NCBI GenBank assembly: GCA_949358305.1
Contig: OX442319.1
Coordinates: forward strand, 3,536,001-3,596,000
DNA: 60,000 nucleotides
Direction of reading: 5' to 3'
DNA from: Strigamia acuminata
Taxonomy: Eukaryota; Arthropoda; Chilopoda; Geophilomorpha; Linotaeniidae
The notes beneath the pieces were generated by a model. That model saw only the letters and a list, made by a program, of their open reading frames with translations, searched no databases and was not told where the DNA came from. The position numbers and the translations under genes are program-made. Below are positions 43,062-54,814 of the stretch, in pieces (positions within the stretch are counted from its first letter, which is position 1; each line of letters begins with the position of its first letter).

Positions 43062-45184
43062 ATGCGTCTCATCCGCACGAATACCTGCATAATCCTATTT
43101 ATCCTCCTAACTTGCGCACATGCGCAACTCGCACGGGGCAGCAGAAAACCACATATTCCCAAATACATGATGGAATTGTATTCCAGGGTTTTGCAACACG
43201 AGACCCCACCGACAGAAATCATCAGAAGTTACAGCAATTTGGACGGAGGTGATGAGAAAAAAAATATTAATATTATTATTATTATTATTTTTTTTTTGAA
43301 AAAATTAATTAATATTTTTTTTAAAATAATTTTTGCATTTAGTGCGTTTCAAAAACTACGACGATTTGTTCAACAGAAGAGAGAGCGAACGAGGCAGTCA
43401 CACACGACTGCACACTTTGGTTTTCCACGTGCAACAGCTCCCGCTCGGCGAGAAGTTAGAAAACGGCGAATTGCGAATTCTAGCGCCAATTCGGCGACAC
43501 CAACACACATTTTTCGGTGAATTTTCTCGCTTTTTCAAATAAAATTTTATTTTTCCAAAAAAAAAAAATTTAAAAAAAAATTTGTCACGGGCAGGTTACC
43601 CACCCTTCTTTTTTATTCACATCTCTTAGCTTGACTTGAGTTTGTCACCTTTAATTTAACTTTGCGTCTTAACACGCACACTTCAATTTAACTCTTAATA
43701 GCGCCTCTTTTTGCCCACCTTTTATCACTTCGCATGCCTGTGACATTCTACGCCCACCCGCTTATGAATATCACCGCGCATACTCATTCTTTTTAAACGT
43801 AAAGACCCACAACGTGAGATTGAGCCCGTCGAATATAAATAATGTGTGTTACAGCGAGCTTAGGTTTATTCACCGTCCGATATCCTCATCTGACGACGGC
43901 ACAAAACGAGTAAATCTACGAACTTTGCCCACTGGTTTGCGCTACATCACCTTGCGCGTAAATTCAGATCAAATTAACTAAACATCTAAGTTGATTCGTA
44001 ACAAATTTTTATAGGGGTCGAGCGTCGCGTGAGTGTTTCGTCTTGCCATTTGAGCATGGACGGCGAGGATTGCCAACTGGTGGACGAACGAAACGTGTAC
44101 AAAAGAGTGAGCACTTGGGAGGTTTTTAACGTGACTGATGCCGTGCGACGTTGGTTGAAGGACCCCGGCAGAGAACAGCGGCTCGAAGTGCGCATAGAAA
44201 TCTTGGGTTCGGACGGGATCACGTCGGAGGACGATTTGGACGTGCCGGTCAAGCCGTACGAAGACACGGAGCCGCTTTTGTTGATCTATTCGAGCGAAAA
44301 GAAACAAGAGGTAAATCACACTGTTTTGCGTCGCAGCGTTGAGATGGAGGAAACGGAAGAAGAATCAAACATGATTAACGAATACGAACCGGCGTACCAA
44401 CCAAAGGTCGTCAAGGGGCCACGAAGGAGGCACAGAAACCCGTGCAGAAGACGTACATTGTACATCAATTTTGCTGACATTAATTACGACACGTGGATTC
44501 TTGCACCAAGTGGATACGAGGTATGAGACATCGTTTGCTGCCCCTTAGCTTTGCTGCGTGTCATAATAAAAATAATTAATTACTAGGTTTTGTTTGTGTG
44601 GTTTTTTAGTGTTTATCGGTTATAAACAGCAAAAAAATGGATAAAACGTGGCTGAATGTGTATGATAAACACTAAAAATATATTTTAAACGACTTATTGT
44701 ATTTTTAAAATATTGAAATTTTAAAAATATTAATTTTACGAGCGAAAAGTAATATTTTTTAAATTTAAAATTTAAAATTTAAAAATGCGTGGAATTTTTG
44801 TTTGCTTATCTAACAACGGTTGGAATTTCAACCTTCTGATAAAAATAACACTAATATACCTGTTGCATTGCAGCTATTTTTAATGTTATTTTTTTTTAAA
44901 TGTTTTATTTTTATTTATAAAAATTGTTTTTGTTTGGTTTTACTCTCCAGGCTTATGAATGCACTGGGAAATGCTATTTTCCTTTGAGCGACCACTTGAC
45001 CCCAACTAAACACGCCATAATGCAGACTTTGTTACACACAGTGGCGCCGAAAAAAACGTCACGTGCATGCTGTGTGCCCACTAAACTCGATCCTATCTCG
45101 GTTCTCTACGTGGAAAACAACGAGTCGGTCACTTTCAAATTCCACTACGACGACATGGTGGTGGCCGAATGTGGATGTCGTTAA
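43062..45184 (+). CDS. BMP9/10-like (GDF2/BMP10) TGF-beta family ligand
   Basis: Secreted dimeric ligand of the BMP branch, expected to signal through type I/II receptors and Smads. Exons 43062-43248, 43343-43516, 44015-44520, 44951-45184; 1101 nt, 366 residues. The start has a good context (ggcaccATG) and a clear signal peptide ([14 protein letters not shown]); an in-frame ATG at 43032 is less likely. The prodomain has the conserved [11 protein letters not shown] and [14 protein letters not shown]. Furin-type site RRRHR at 257-261. The mature domain (about 105 residues) has seven Cys in cystine-knot order: [59 protein letters not shown] and CCVPTKL place it with BMP9/BMP10. The 3'UTR is AT-rich, with aataaa at about 45330. 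Confidence 0.92.
44603..44678. repeat. 76-bp inverted-repeat element in BMP9/10 intron 3
   Basis: tttttagtgtttatc (44603-44617) is exactly inverted at 44664-44678. Short non-coding interior; a tiny MITE is possible. Confidence 0.6.
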
Positions 45185-45419
45185 GAAGAGAAAGAAAATC
45201 ATTAAACCAGTATTATACAACGCTATATATTTATTCAAACTATACTATTTAATACTTATTATTATTTATTCAGTATTTATTTTTTAGCAAAAGGAAAAAA
45301 ATAATATGTACATACATAAATGATATAAATAAATAAAAAATAGTCAACTCAACTAATTATTATTTTTAATTTATAAAAACAACGCAAAAGATTTGTTTAC
45401 AAAAAATTATTTTTTTTAA

Positions 45420-45890
45420 ATTTATTTTCCCAAAAATTTATTTTTCCAAAAATTGATTTATTTTTCAAAAAATTGATTTATTTTTCAAAAAATTGATTTA
45501 TTTTTCAAAAAATTGATTTATTTTTCAAAAAATTGATTTATTTTTCTAAAAGTTGATTTATTTTTCTAAAAATTGATTTATTTTTCTAAAAATTGATTTA
45601 TTTTTCTAACAATTGATTTATTTTTTCAAAAAAGGATTTATTTTTTCAAAAATTGATTTGTTTTCCAAAAATTGACATTTATTTTTCCAAAAATTGACAT
45701 TTATTTTTCCAAAAATTGACATTTATTTTTCCAAAAATTGACATTTATTTTTCCAAAAATTTATTTGTTTTTTCAAAAATTTATTTATTCAAAAATTTAT
45801 TTATCCAAAAATTTATTTTTTCAAAAATTTATTTTTCCAAAAATATATTTATCCAAAAATTTATTTTACCAAAAATTATTTTTTTAGAAA
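45420..45890. repeat. 20-22-bp minisatellite between two convergent genes
   Basis: Units tttttcaaaaaattgattta repeat at exactly 20 bp (45441-45600), then at 22 bp (attgacatttatttttccaa, 45671, 45693), then shorter degenerate units. The array lies between the presumed polyadenylation signals of the BMP9/10-like (+, about 45330) and BMP3-like (-, 45934-45939) genes. Confidence 0.92.
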
Positions 45891-46030
45891 AAAAAAATGA
45901 AACAAAAATGAAACAAAAAACAAAAAGAAAATATTTATTATCCATTTTCGTTGAGTTTTGTCCTTGTTTTCAGGTGCTGATGGCACCCGGGTGAGTTAAC
46001 CGTGGCCACCCGTGGTCTCCTACTCAATTC

Positions 46031-49000
46031 CTAACGACACGCGCAACTCTCGATTGTCATTTGCGGGTAATTTTTCAACACGACGTCGCCGTCTTGGTCC
46101 AAATACAGAAGACTCATTGACGACATGACGCTGGGCACGCAGCACGGCGCCGGAACGTCTCGCGAGACTCCCAAAGCGTGCACCAAGCTTTGTATCGTGG
46201 CGTGGTTCGACGGATTCACATTCTGAAAAGTTTATACCGTGAAAAGACAGAGCAGCTGTTGCTGGAATAACCAGTTTTCAATTCACTTCCCTAAAACCCC
46301 ACCCCAAAACCCCACCGCGTGTCCAGTTACACTTCAAATCAAATAAAAAACAAACAAAATAACACAAAATAAACGAATAAAACCTCCAAAATCCACTAAA
46401 TAAACAATTTAAACGAAAAATAACTCCGACTTTTCATTTATTTTATCATTATCTTCCTTTTTTCAAGGGAAAATCTCCTAAAAGGACGAGACAATTGTGT
46501 CTGGAATTTCCCACCTGGGGGAACCGGAGAACTTAATCACTGGCAGTTACCTGAGATTCCCTGACCCTTATCAAAGTGCACACACACACACACAAAACGA
46601 GGGGACTGGGGCTTAAAGGGTTGCAGTTGAGGGCTCGCTTTGGGGGGTGCCTTCATGCTCAAATTTATACTCGTTGAAAACAAATGAACTCACTTCCCGT
46701 CCACAACACGTCTGTGCGAACTGCGGGGTCCCCATTTTTAATGCCGTTTTTTGATTGGTCGTCTATTGGGGGACTAGGCAATATAAATTACTCATCAACC
46801 CCAAAAAAAAAAAAAAAAATTTTGTTTTAAAAAATTTTTAAATTTTTAAATTTTCGTTAAAAAAGGACCTCGAACTCACCTTGGTCAGGGGAAACGGACA
46901 CACGCCTGCGCAGTAATGCGCTTCGAAAGTCTTTGGGAAAATGATCCACTTCCCCCATCCGATCTGCGCGAAATCGACGACGAGTTTCTTGCGTTGACAA
47001 AAGTCCAGTTTGTGCGCCTCGTTGTGCGATTTGTTCGGCCGGCGTCTCGACTGGATCTTCTTCAGATCTTTGCCGAAAGGGGGGTACGGCGTCGGACCAC
47101 TCGGGCGCAATTTCGAGCGTCCACGAGGCAAGAGCAGACCCGGGTTGTTGTTCGCCAGCCGCTCTCTACTTTTCGCAACCATTTTCGTCTGCGGAAACTC
47201 GTTGTCCGACAGTCCGAAATCGTCCTCGACCACCCGATTGTCCATCAACGATCGTGTCGGCCTGGAGAGCCCCTCGCTCGTCTCGTTGTCGGACAACAAC
47301 GTGTCGCTTTGCAGCGAGTTCTTGTCCTGCGAAAAGACGATGAGAAACGGCACCGAGCCCGATCTGGAGAACATTTTACGCGTCGCAAGTTTGCGGTGTT
47401 TCTTCCCGGTCGAGGTCCGCGACGCCGAGCGCACCCCCAGCAAGAACGGGGTCGTGGAGTTGGTCAATCTCGCCCTCAAACCCCTCACCCCGTCGGTGAC
47501 GTCGTAAACCGACCATCCGTTGTTGTTCGCCGACGCCTCGACCGTCTCTATCCGGTCCTGGTGCTGCGTTTCGTCCACTGCGGTCAAGCGCACGCGATTC
47601 GCGCCTCGGTCGCGGGTTTCCGGACGTTTGGGACGCTGGTAAAGATGCAGTTCCACCTTGAGGACGCGCTCCTGTTGGTGGATCCCGCTCAAATTGAATA
47701 GAAGTCGGTGCGACGTTCTGCTATCTAAGAAAGAAGGAATAAATCAAAGGGCTGATAAGTGATGTCGTTGTTGGGGGTGAGTTAGGGCCAGAATTCTTCG
47801 TGGGTGGCCGAATTCGAGCGTTTTGGGTAGGCTCCCTTGTGTGGAAATGTGTGGTCAGTCGTCGGCTGTCCTTGCCCGGGGCGGTGGGATTAATTGTGGG
47901 TGAAAATCGCATATTCATAAGAGCGCGGGTTGGTTTTTTGTTTTTTCATGCAAATTGGTGGAGCGCCGGAAGTGGGTTAGGGTTGCGGAGCACGCGAATT
48001 GACCATCGGTCAAAATGAGAAGGGGCCAGGGGGAGATGGTTTGGGTTTTTGATTGTGGATGTTTCCGGTTCATTAGTGGGGGTTTGAGCACTGCAGGAGA
48101 GACGAAGGTGTAGTCGGGAAATGACCCTTTATGGCGTCGAGTTGACGAGGTTAAGGTGGGGTTTGATTTTAGCGTCAGATGTGACGTTTGTATAAAGGAA
48201 TATGAATTGTTTCCCTCCCATTTCACGGGGAGATTTTGAATAAATAGATAAATTAATAAAAAGGTGGCGAGGAGAAGTGCGACACTTAAAAGGAAAAATG
48301 CACAATTGACAAGGATAAATGCGAAATTTATTTTAAAAAATGGGAAAATTTCACGGAAAAGTGTGAAATTCAAACAGAAAAAGACAAAATTCAAAAAGAA
48401 AAAGGCGAAATTCAAAAGGAAATGCGAAATTCGAATGGAAAAATGCGAAATTTAAGAGGAAAAATGCGAAATTTAAGAGGAAAAATGCGAAATTTAAGAG
48501 GAAAAATGCGAAATTGAAAAGAAAAAATGGAAAATCAAAAGGAAAAATGTGAAATTCAAAAGGAAAAATACGAAATTCAAAATAAAAATTCGAAATTTAC
48601 AAGGATAAATTCGAAATTTACAAGGATATATTTGAAATTTACAAGGATAAATGCGAAATTTACAAGGATAAATGCGAAATTTACAAGGTTAAAGGCGAAA
48701 TTTAATAGGAAACATCCGATTTTTAAAAGAAAAAAAGCCAAACTTAAAGTATAACCCACAAAAGGAAGAGAAAAAAAAGCTTGCGTAATTACAGGGGCTG
48801 AATTGATGGCTATACTAGCTAGTATTTACGTTACATACTGCCCAGTCACTGCCTTTCTTCCAAACCCCACTTATATCCACTTCCCTCTTCATTTTTAAAC
48901 TCAAAAACCTTCCAAAACAATCATCCCAAAAAATCCCAAAATCCACCAAATTCTTCCCTTTTCGGCTCACCAAACATTACACTAAAACAAACAGTCGAAA

Positions 49001-49436
49001 GAAAGAGGTTAAATCCCCCTCTTGGTCCACTTAGCCGCTATCGAATTCCCACAACGAGTCTCCTATGGCACCGAAGAAAAGCGACGCCAGTGGGACGCCA
49101 GCAAGACGCGTGGGTGGGTGGGACAAAACAAAAAGAACAAAACCCACGAGCAAAAACAAAACAACCAACAACTCTTCCAAGTTCCAACTCACCCTTAAAC
49201 GCCTGAATACTCCGCACAGTGTTCCCCTGCTTCGTCCCCAACATATCTCCCGACTTGTAGCGTTCGTACAACTCCATCATGTACGACGGAAGTGGCGGCG
49301 TCGAAGACAAAACGCGATCGCCGGACGGGACGCCCAAAAGCTGCTGCAACGCGTGCTGCACGTCCACCTTCTTCTCGGCTCCCCCTCGCACCATCCCGAG
49401 CGAAACCACCACCAAAGTCCAACGCCAGAAGCTCAT
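46031..49436 (-). CDS. BMP3/GDF10-like TGF-beta family ligand
   Basis: Secreted ligand of the BMP3/GDF10 group, whose vertebrate members often antagonise BMP signalling. Exons 49193-49436, 46880-47724, 46031-46222; 1281 nt, 426 residues. Signal peptide [18 protein letters not shown]. The prodomain has [14 protein letters not shown] (same motif as the neighbouring ligand) and [12 protein letters not shown] likely furin site SRRR ends at 310, leaving a mature chain of about 116 residues with seven Cys: [77 protein letters not shown] and the terminal ESCACR are BMP3/GDF10 signatures. A polyadenylation signal lies at 45934-45939. Intron 1 holds a long minisatellite. Exons are GC-rich. Confidence 0.92.
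48255..48752. repeat. 21-bp minisatellite in BMP3 intron 1
   Basis: Units aggaaaaatgcgaaatttaa (48441, 48462, 48483) grade into acaaggataaatgcgaaatt (aagg at 48601, 48622), all with a 21-bp period. About 23 units in total. Confidence 0.93.
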
Positions 49437-51800
49437 TGCGTGGGCGTTCACATGCGTCTGCTTCGGCCGTACCTGTCCAGGTAAACGAGCGCTAAATTCG
49501 CGCACAGCCGCGCCTCGGGCCTTTCTTTCTGCTCGGCGAATCCAAAGGGACCCTGGACCAGGCACAGTCAACATCTCGAGGGGGGTTAAGGCACGTGGCT
49601 CCTGTGCGACGCGCATTTTGCTGCGCAGCCGTTTGTGCCGTCGGCCAGGGGGACCGCAATAAGGGGCTGGGAACGGAACACCTTCTTTTCTGATAACGCA
49701 AGAACGCAACCTCATTCCTTTCATCTTTTTTTTTTTTATTTTTTTTTATTTTTTTTTGCATTTATTTTATTTTTATTTTAATATATTTTTTTTTTCGGGG
49801 GGGGAAAAGGAATGGAATTTTTGTTTAATTATCTCTCTTTTGTTTTTTGTTTTGTTTTTTTATTGTTCGGCGCTTAGCGAAAGGGTTTTCCACAGGTATT
49901 CGAGCGAGTGCGCGTCGTAAATCAGACAGGGGGGGCAAACTGGCCACTGGATTTGCCTGGAGGTGAGCATCCATCGCGGTTGGCCTCAGTAAATAGCCAT
50001 GGGGGGATTGGAACAGGTGCGCAGGAGCGCGCAGGACCCACCTGACCCTCGACTGAGGGCCGTGAGGGGAGAATTCTTGTGGGACCGAAAAAGAGAGTTT
50101 GGGGAAAAAAATTGGGTGGACATTGATGAGAAAAATTGATAACGAGTTGTAATTGGAGGATTTTTTTTGGGTGTTTCATTGATGGGGAATGTTGGACACG
50201 GTTGCTGTGAGGCGGAACAATCGTGTAAACATAAGGGGGCGCCGTGGTTTGATAGTGTTTGGATGGGATTTGATTTGTGTGAGGGTAATTAGGAATTGTT
50301 TGAGTATGTGCGATGAGTAGTTGTCGTCGCGAGTGACCCCGTTAGGTTTGAGTTATTGGGAAGTGAGTTGAGGAAGCGAGTTTTTATTTTTCGTTTTGCT
50401 TGGAATTTATAGAAGGAGATTGCGAGGCAATTAGTCGGGTTGGGAAATGGAGAAGAGAGGTTTCGAAGTTGGGAGCAAAATGGATTACGGTAAAGCCTCG
50501 ATTTGGAGACGTGGGTGTTGATAAAACCTAATTCGGTTAATCGAACGTAAGGTTTATACTGTGATGCATATGGAAATAAAAAGTCATTAGAATATTGTTA
50601 AAGAGCATTAAAACCGAGCAAAAATGGATATAAATTGTTAAAATTATTAAAAATCGATTGAAAATCGGTAAAAAATCGGTATGAAATCGCGTACTGCTGT
50701 TCGGATGATCGAATGTTTGTATACCCGGTGTTCCGATGATTGTGGTTCTATTGTACTGTAAAATAAAAGATCTAGTTTTATTGTAGACAGATATTTCAAT
50801 GTTAAAACGATATATTATTGAAAGTTTTGTTTTCCGATGTCTTTCGGTCAAGTTTGCTCGGATATAGATTAGGCTTACTTAGATCAGGTTTTAGTAAAAC
50901 CCAAATAGGCAATTTCCAGTTGATATGCGGGATCTGAAATTAGGACACTTTGTCAGATGTTCGTAACTTAAATGTAAACCGAGATTTCCCTTATTGTTTA
51001 TAAGAAAAAACCAACCAGAAATATTATTAATCGATATTATAAAAGGTAATTTTTCTTGAATATTATTTATAATTTTAATCAATGGACCCGAGCCCTGGTG
51101 ACATTTCTGCGCAAACGGTTGTTAGTTCATCAAATTGCTTCTAGTTGGCGTTGAGCATCACGTCACCACTTGTAAAAACGTCCAGAATAAATAAATAAAA
51201 ATTTAAAAAAAAATAAAAAATTTCTAATAAAAATTTATAAAACCAATCACAACGAAATACCGTTGAGATTTACCGTTTAAAAACTTTCGATTCAACAAAT
51301 CCCAACACAATTACTCATCAGACTTAAAGACAGCTTGTTGTCAAGGAAACAAGTGGAAGCCGGTCTCTCGTGTCAACCGCCAACTGGCGATCGTTTTTGC
51401 GACTCATCTTGAAATTATGTTCAAATCCCGACGGAAAACGATGATAAATGAGTCGAAGGCAACGGAAGGAAAACAAAACTGGCCTCAAAAGAACTGACGT
51501 CATCCGCCATGTGCGTTTGATTAATGAACACACTTTTCTTGTTAACATTTTCAAATTTTTATTTAAAAAAAAAAAATATTTTTATATTTTCATAATTCCC
51601 ACAAGTAGTCCGAGTGTTGTGGTAGTAACTCAACCGTCGCTTGAATGCTCGTGACGTGACGTCAGCTCTTGACACCCGTCAAGTTGCATGTGCATCTCGT
51701 CGAGCGGATTAATTAACTCGATCCCCACGATCGACGTTGGCGACCAACATCCGCACCGCTGAATTTTCCGATTTCCCACGATAAGGGACTCGTTTCATTC
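49437..51800. other. Upstream region of the BMP3-like gene, no other gene
   Basis: 49440-49690 is GC-rich with overlapping spurious frames and probably includes the 5'UTR. Pyrimidine/poly-T tracts lie at 49720-49860. A pogo-type MITE is at 50487-50754. At 51650-51665 gtgacgtgacgtcagc carries a CRE-like TGACGTCA word. No domain-bearing frame. Confidence 0.5.
50487..50754. mobile_element. pogo-type MITE, second copy
   Basis: Resembles the element at 1711-2161: similar ends (tacggtaaagcctcgatt and, inverted, tacaatagaacc), a shared interior (gggtgttgataaaac, agcattaaaaccga, aaaaatggata) and a similar right arm (gttcggatgatcgaa, cccggtgttccg). It has lost the expanded 41-bp array. Confidence 0.75.
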
Positions 51801-52091
51801 ACCCTCGTGTCGTGTCATCTCCGTTTTGCCCCTCGGTGCTCTGCGGGCAAGTGCGATCCCACAACTACAAACTAATTGAGTTTGAATGCTAATTTAATTT
51901 CGTACAAACCACTCGACATTAAAAGATTTGAAATAGTCAAACTTAATTATTTTCATGTGGTTTTAGCCTTTTTAGAAGTAAAATTGACACAAAAACTGCA
52001 ATGTGTTTGCAGGTGAAGCATCCACATCACAAAACGTGAGTATAATGAGCCAGAATTCGTTAATTAGGTGAATTAATTAATATTTAATTAA

Positions 52092-52955
52092 AGTTTACTT
52101 GTAAAACGTGAAAATTAATTAAAATTTACTGGCAAAACGTGAAAATTAATTAAAAATTACTTGTAAAACGTAAAAATTAATTAAAATTTACTTGTAAAAC
52201 GTGAAAATTAATTAAAATTTACTTGTAAAACGTGAAAATTAATTAAAATTTACTTGTAAAACGTGAAAATTAATTACAATTTACTTGTAAAACGTGAAAA
52301 TTAATTAAAATTTACTTGTAAAACGTGAAAATTAATTAAAATGTAAATGTAAAACGTGAAAATTAATTAAAATTTACTTGTAAAACGTGTAAATTAATTA
52401 AAATTTACTTGTAAAACGTGAAAATTAATTAAAATTTACTTGTAAAACGTGAAAATTAATTAAAATTTACTTGTAAAACGTGAAAACTAATTAAAATTTA
52501 CTTGTAAAACCCAAAAACTAATTAAAATTTACTTGTAAAACCCAAAAACTAATTAAAATTTACTTGTAAAACCCAAAAACTAATTAAAATTTACTTGTAA
52601 AACCCAAAAACTAATTAAAATTTACTTGTAAAACCCAAAAACTAATTAAAATTTACTTGTAAAACCCAAAAACTAATTAAAATTTACTTGTAAAACCCAA
52701 AAACTAATTAAAATTTACTTGTAAAACCCAAAAACTAATTAAAATTTACTTGTAAAACCCAAAAACTAATTAAAATTTACTTGTAAAACCCAAAAACTAA
52801 TTAAAATTTACTTGTAAAACCCAAAAACTAATTAAAATTTACTTGTAAAACCCAAAAACTAATTAAAATTTACTTGTAAAACCCAAAAACTAATTAAAAT
52901 TTACTTGTAAAACCCAAAAACTAATTAAAATTTACTTGTAAAACCCAAAAACTAA
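52092..52955. repeat. 31-bp minisatellite of about 28 units in two blocks
   Basis: All units share aattaaaatttacttgtaaaa. In the first block (to about 52505) the variable part reads cgtgaaaatt, in the second (to 52955) cccaaaaact. The period is exactly 31 (cttgt at 52501 and 52532). Units within a block are almost identical, so recent expansion is likely. Confidence 0.96.
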
Positions 52956-53131
52956 ACTATACATCGAGAAAAAACCAAAATATTCTCACAAATAATCGGT
53001 TTTTATCTCGTTTTTGCTGTTTTGTGGGTTATAATTTGTAAATAAAAATGTTATTAAGTTGCTATCAACATTAATCTGGTGATTCATCTTGTCGGTGGAC
53101 CCCTAATGTGCCTTATCCCCTTCTCTTGGTT

Positions 53132-53156
53132 GTGTGTGCAGTTAAACTGCACACAC
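53132..53156. repeat. Perfect 25-bp palindrome
   Basis: gtgtgtgcagtt, one A, then aactgcacacac: 12-bp arms with a single-base centre. It lies in a GC-richer patch (53080-53330) that has no recognised coding frame. Confidence 0.85.
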
Positions 53157-53329
53157 GCAGTTTACTGAAGCATATCAAGCAGCTTCTCACCGTGGCCCGC
53201 ATATGCGCCCGTTCCCCGTACGACTTTGTCGACAGATGGCGTGATTCTGGTGGACGACGTGCCGGTTTGTTTGCAAGTGGGTTGAGGAGAGAGACTGCAC
53301 GTGACTGTAGAACAAATTAAGCGTGGACA

Positions 53330-54780
53330 GGGAGAGGTTTTAGAAAAAAAAAAGATGTCGATTTTAAGTTGAAATATTAGTTTTCTTTTTTTCTGGGTTT
53401 TTTAATTGATATTTAAATGTGTATTTGCTTCATCGGGGAAACACGAACACGGGGAGGTGTGAAGCAATTAGTGTCCGGTCTTTGTTGATGTGAATGGGTG
53501 TGAGATTACATCGGGAATACGTAAGGAACAGACAAGAGCGTGATTCACGGTCCGATGCTGCAAAAGAGACGTTTTTTTTTAGCGAAAAAAAATATTATAA
53601 AAAAAAAAAAAATTGGAATTGAGTTGCCGGAAAAAATAACAAACTCGTAAAAAATAAAACTTAATTAGGATTTTTTTTTTCTAAGTTTTTTTTTTTTTTT
53701 TTTGTTAAAAAATTTCGTTTAATTGGGCGCAGCTGCGAATAAATTTTTATAAAAAAAAAAAAAAATTTTAATATAAAAAAAAAAAAATAAATAAAAATAA
53801 TAAATTAGAATGAATTTGTAAGATTAAGAGTCATCATTAATGGTGTTTAGAAGGATTTCGAACGCGCATTTCAATTCAATTAAGCGCGAAAACAACCGAG
53901 GTCGAAACGATTTTCTATACATTTATAATTTACAAAAAAAATATTTTTTCTAGAAATATTTCCAACATTTTTGGGCCCATTCATGAATTAAATTTCTACA
54001 TATTCCATAAAAAAGCGCTTGTGTGTTTTGTCCAGCAAGGCGTGACCATAGAGCGGTTTGCATGACGTTGGGGTTCACGAAATACGATAAAACCGGAACT
54101 GAAATTAGTTATAAACACAACTATTTGAATAAGCATCCGTCCGAACGACCGAGAGGGACGTGGCCATCAATACGGGACCACCAAACGCAGGTTAAAACGC
54201 CAAATTTGATCATGCAACCGCCTTCATATGCATGAGACCAAGAAACGACAAACGCCGAGCTATAACTTATTCCAAACGACGAAAATATCAAATGTGCACC
54301 CGATTTACTATGACAAAGACGTTTTTTACATCTTTTTATTACATCTTTTACTGCTTTTCATATTTTTCTTCATATTTTATTTTCCAAGGGTTTGTTGCAG
54401 CGATATATTCATATTCAAACAACTCAATTTGATTGTATAGAGCAGACCATGTCCGAAGTGGTTGTAAATTCAGCATTTGAGCCACACGTCCATCACGAGG
54501 CATTAGCGGCGGCGGAAGCGGTGTCAGTCGGGTTCTAAGCAGCTGCTGACAGAAAACAAACGCATTCCTTTTGATTAATGCAAATTAAATTGCAAACCCG
54601 CGTCGCCAGTTCGCGCGGCTTAACTGGATGGCCTCCTTCTATGTCCCATCGTGCAATTCCTCTCATTCCCTTCGATCATCCTATTACACGGACCCCTGCA
54701 ACTTGCTAACAAATGCAATTGGCACGCTCAAACGATGCAATGTGCTAATCAGGGTCACACAATGCAATTTCGCAATAACT
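53330..54780. other. AT-rich intergenic DNA, nothing recognised
   Basis: Long A and T runs (53560-53800). Frames at 54023-54440 have no domain and biased composition. Confidence 0.5.
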
Positions 54781-54814
54781 AATGGTTAATTTAAAACATT
54801 TCAAAGCTAAAAAA

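Noticed and set aside
46916-47701. Plus-strand frame opposite the large BMP3 exon
   Set aside because: Antisense shadow of a GC-rich exon; it has no domain, and the minus-strand reading is a clear TGF-beta ligand.
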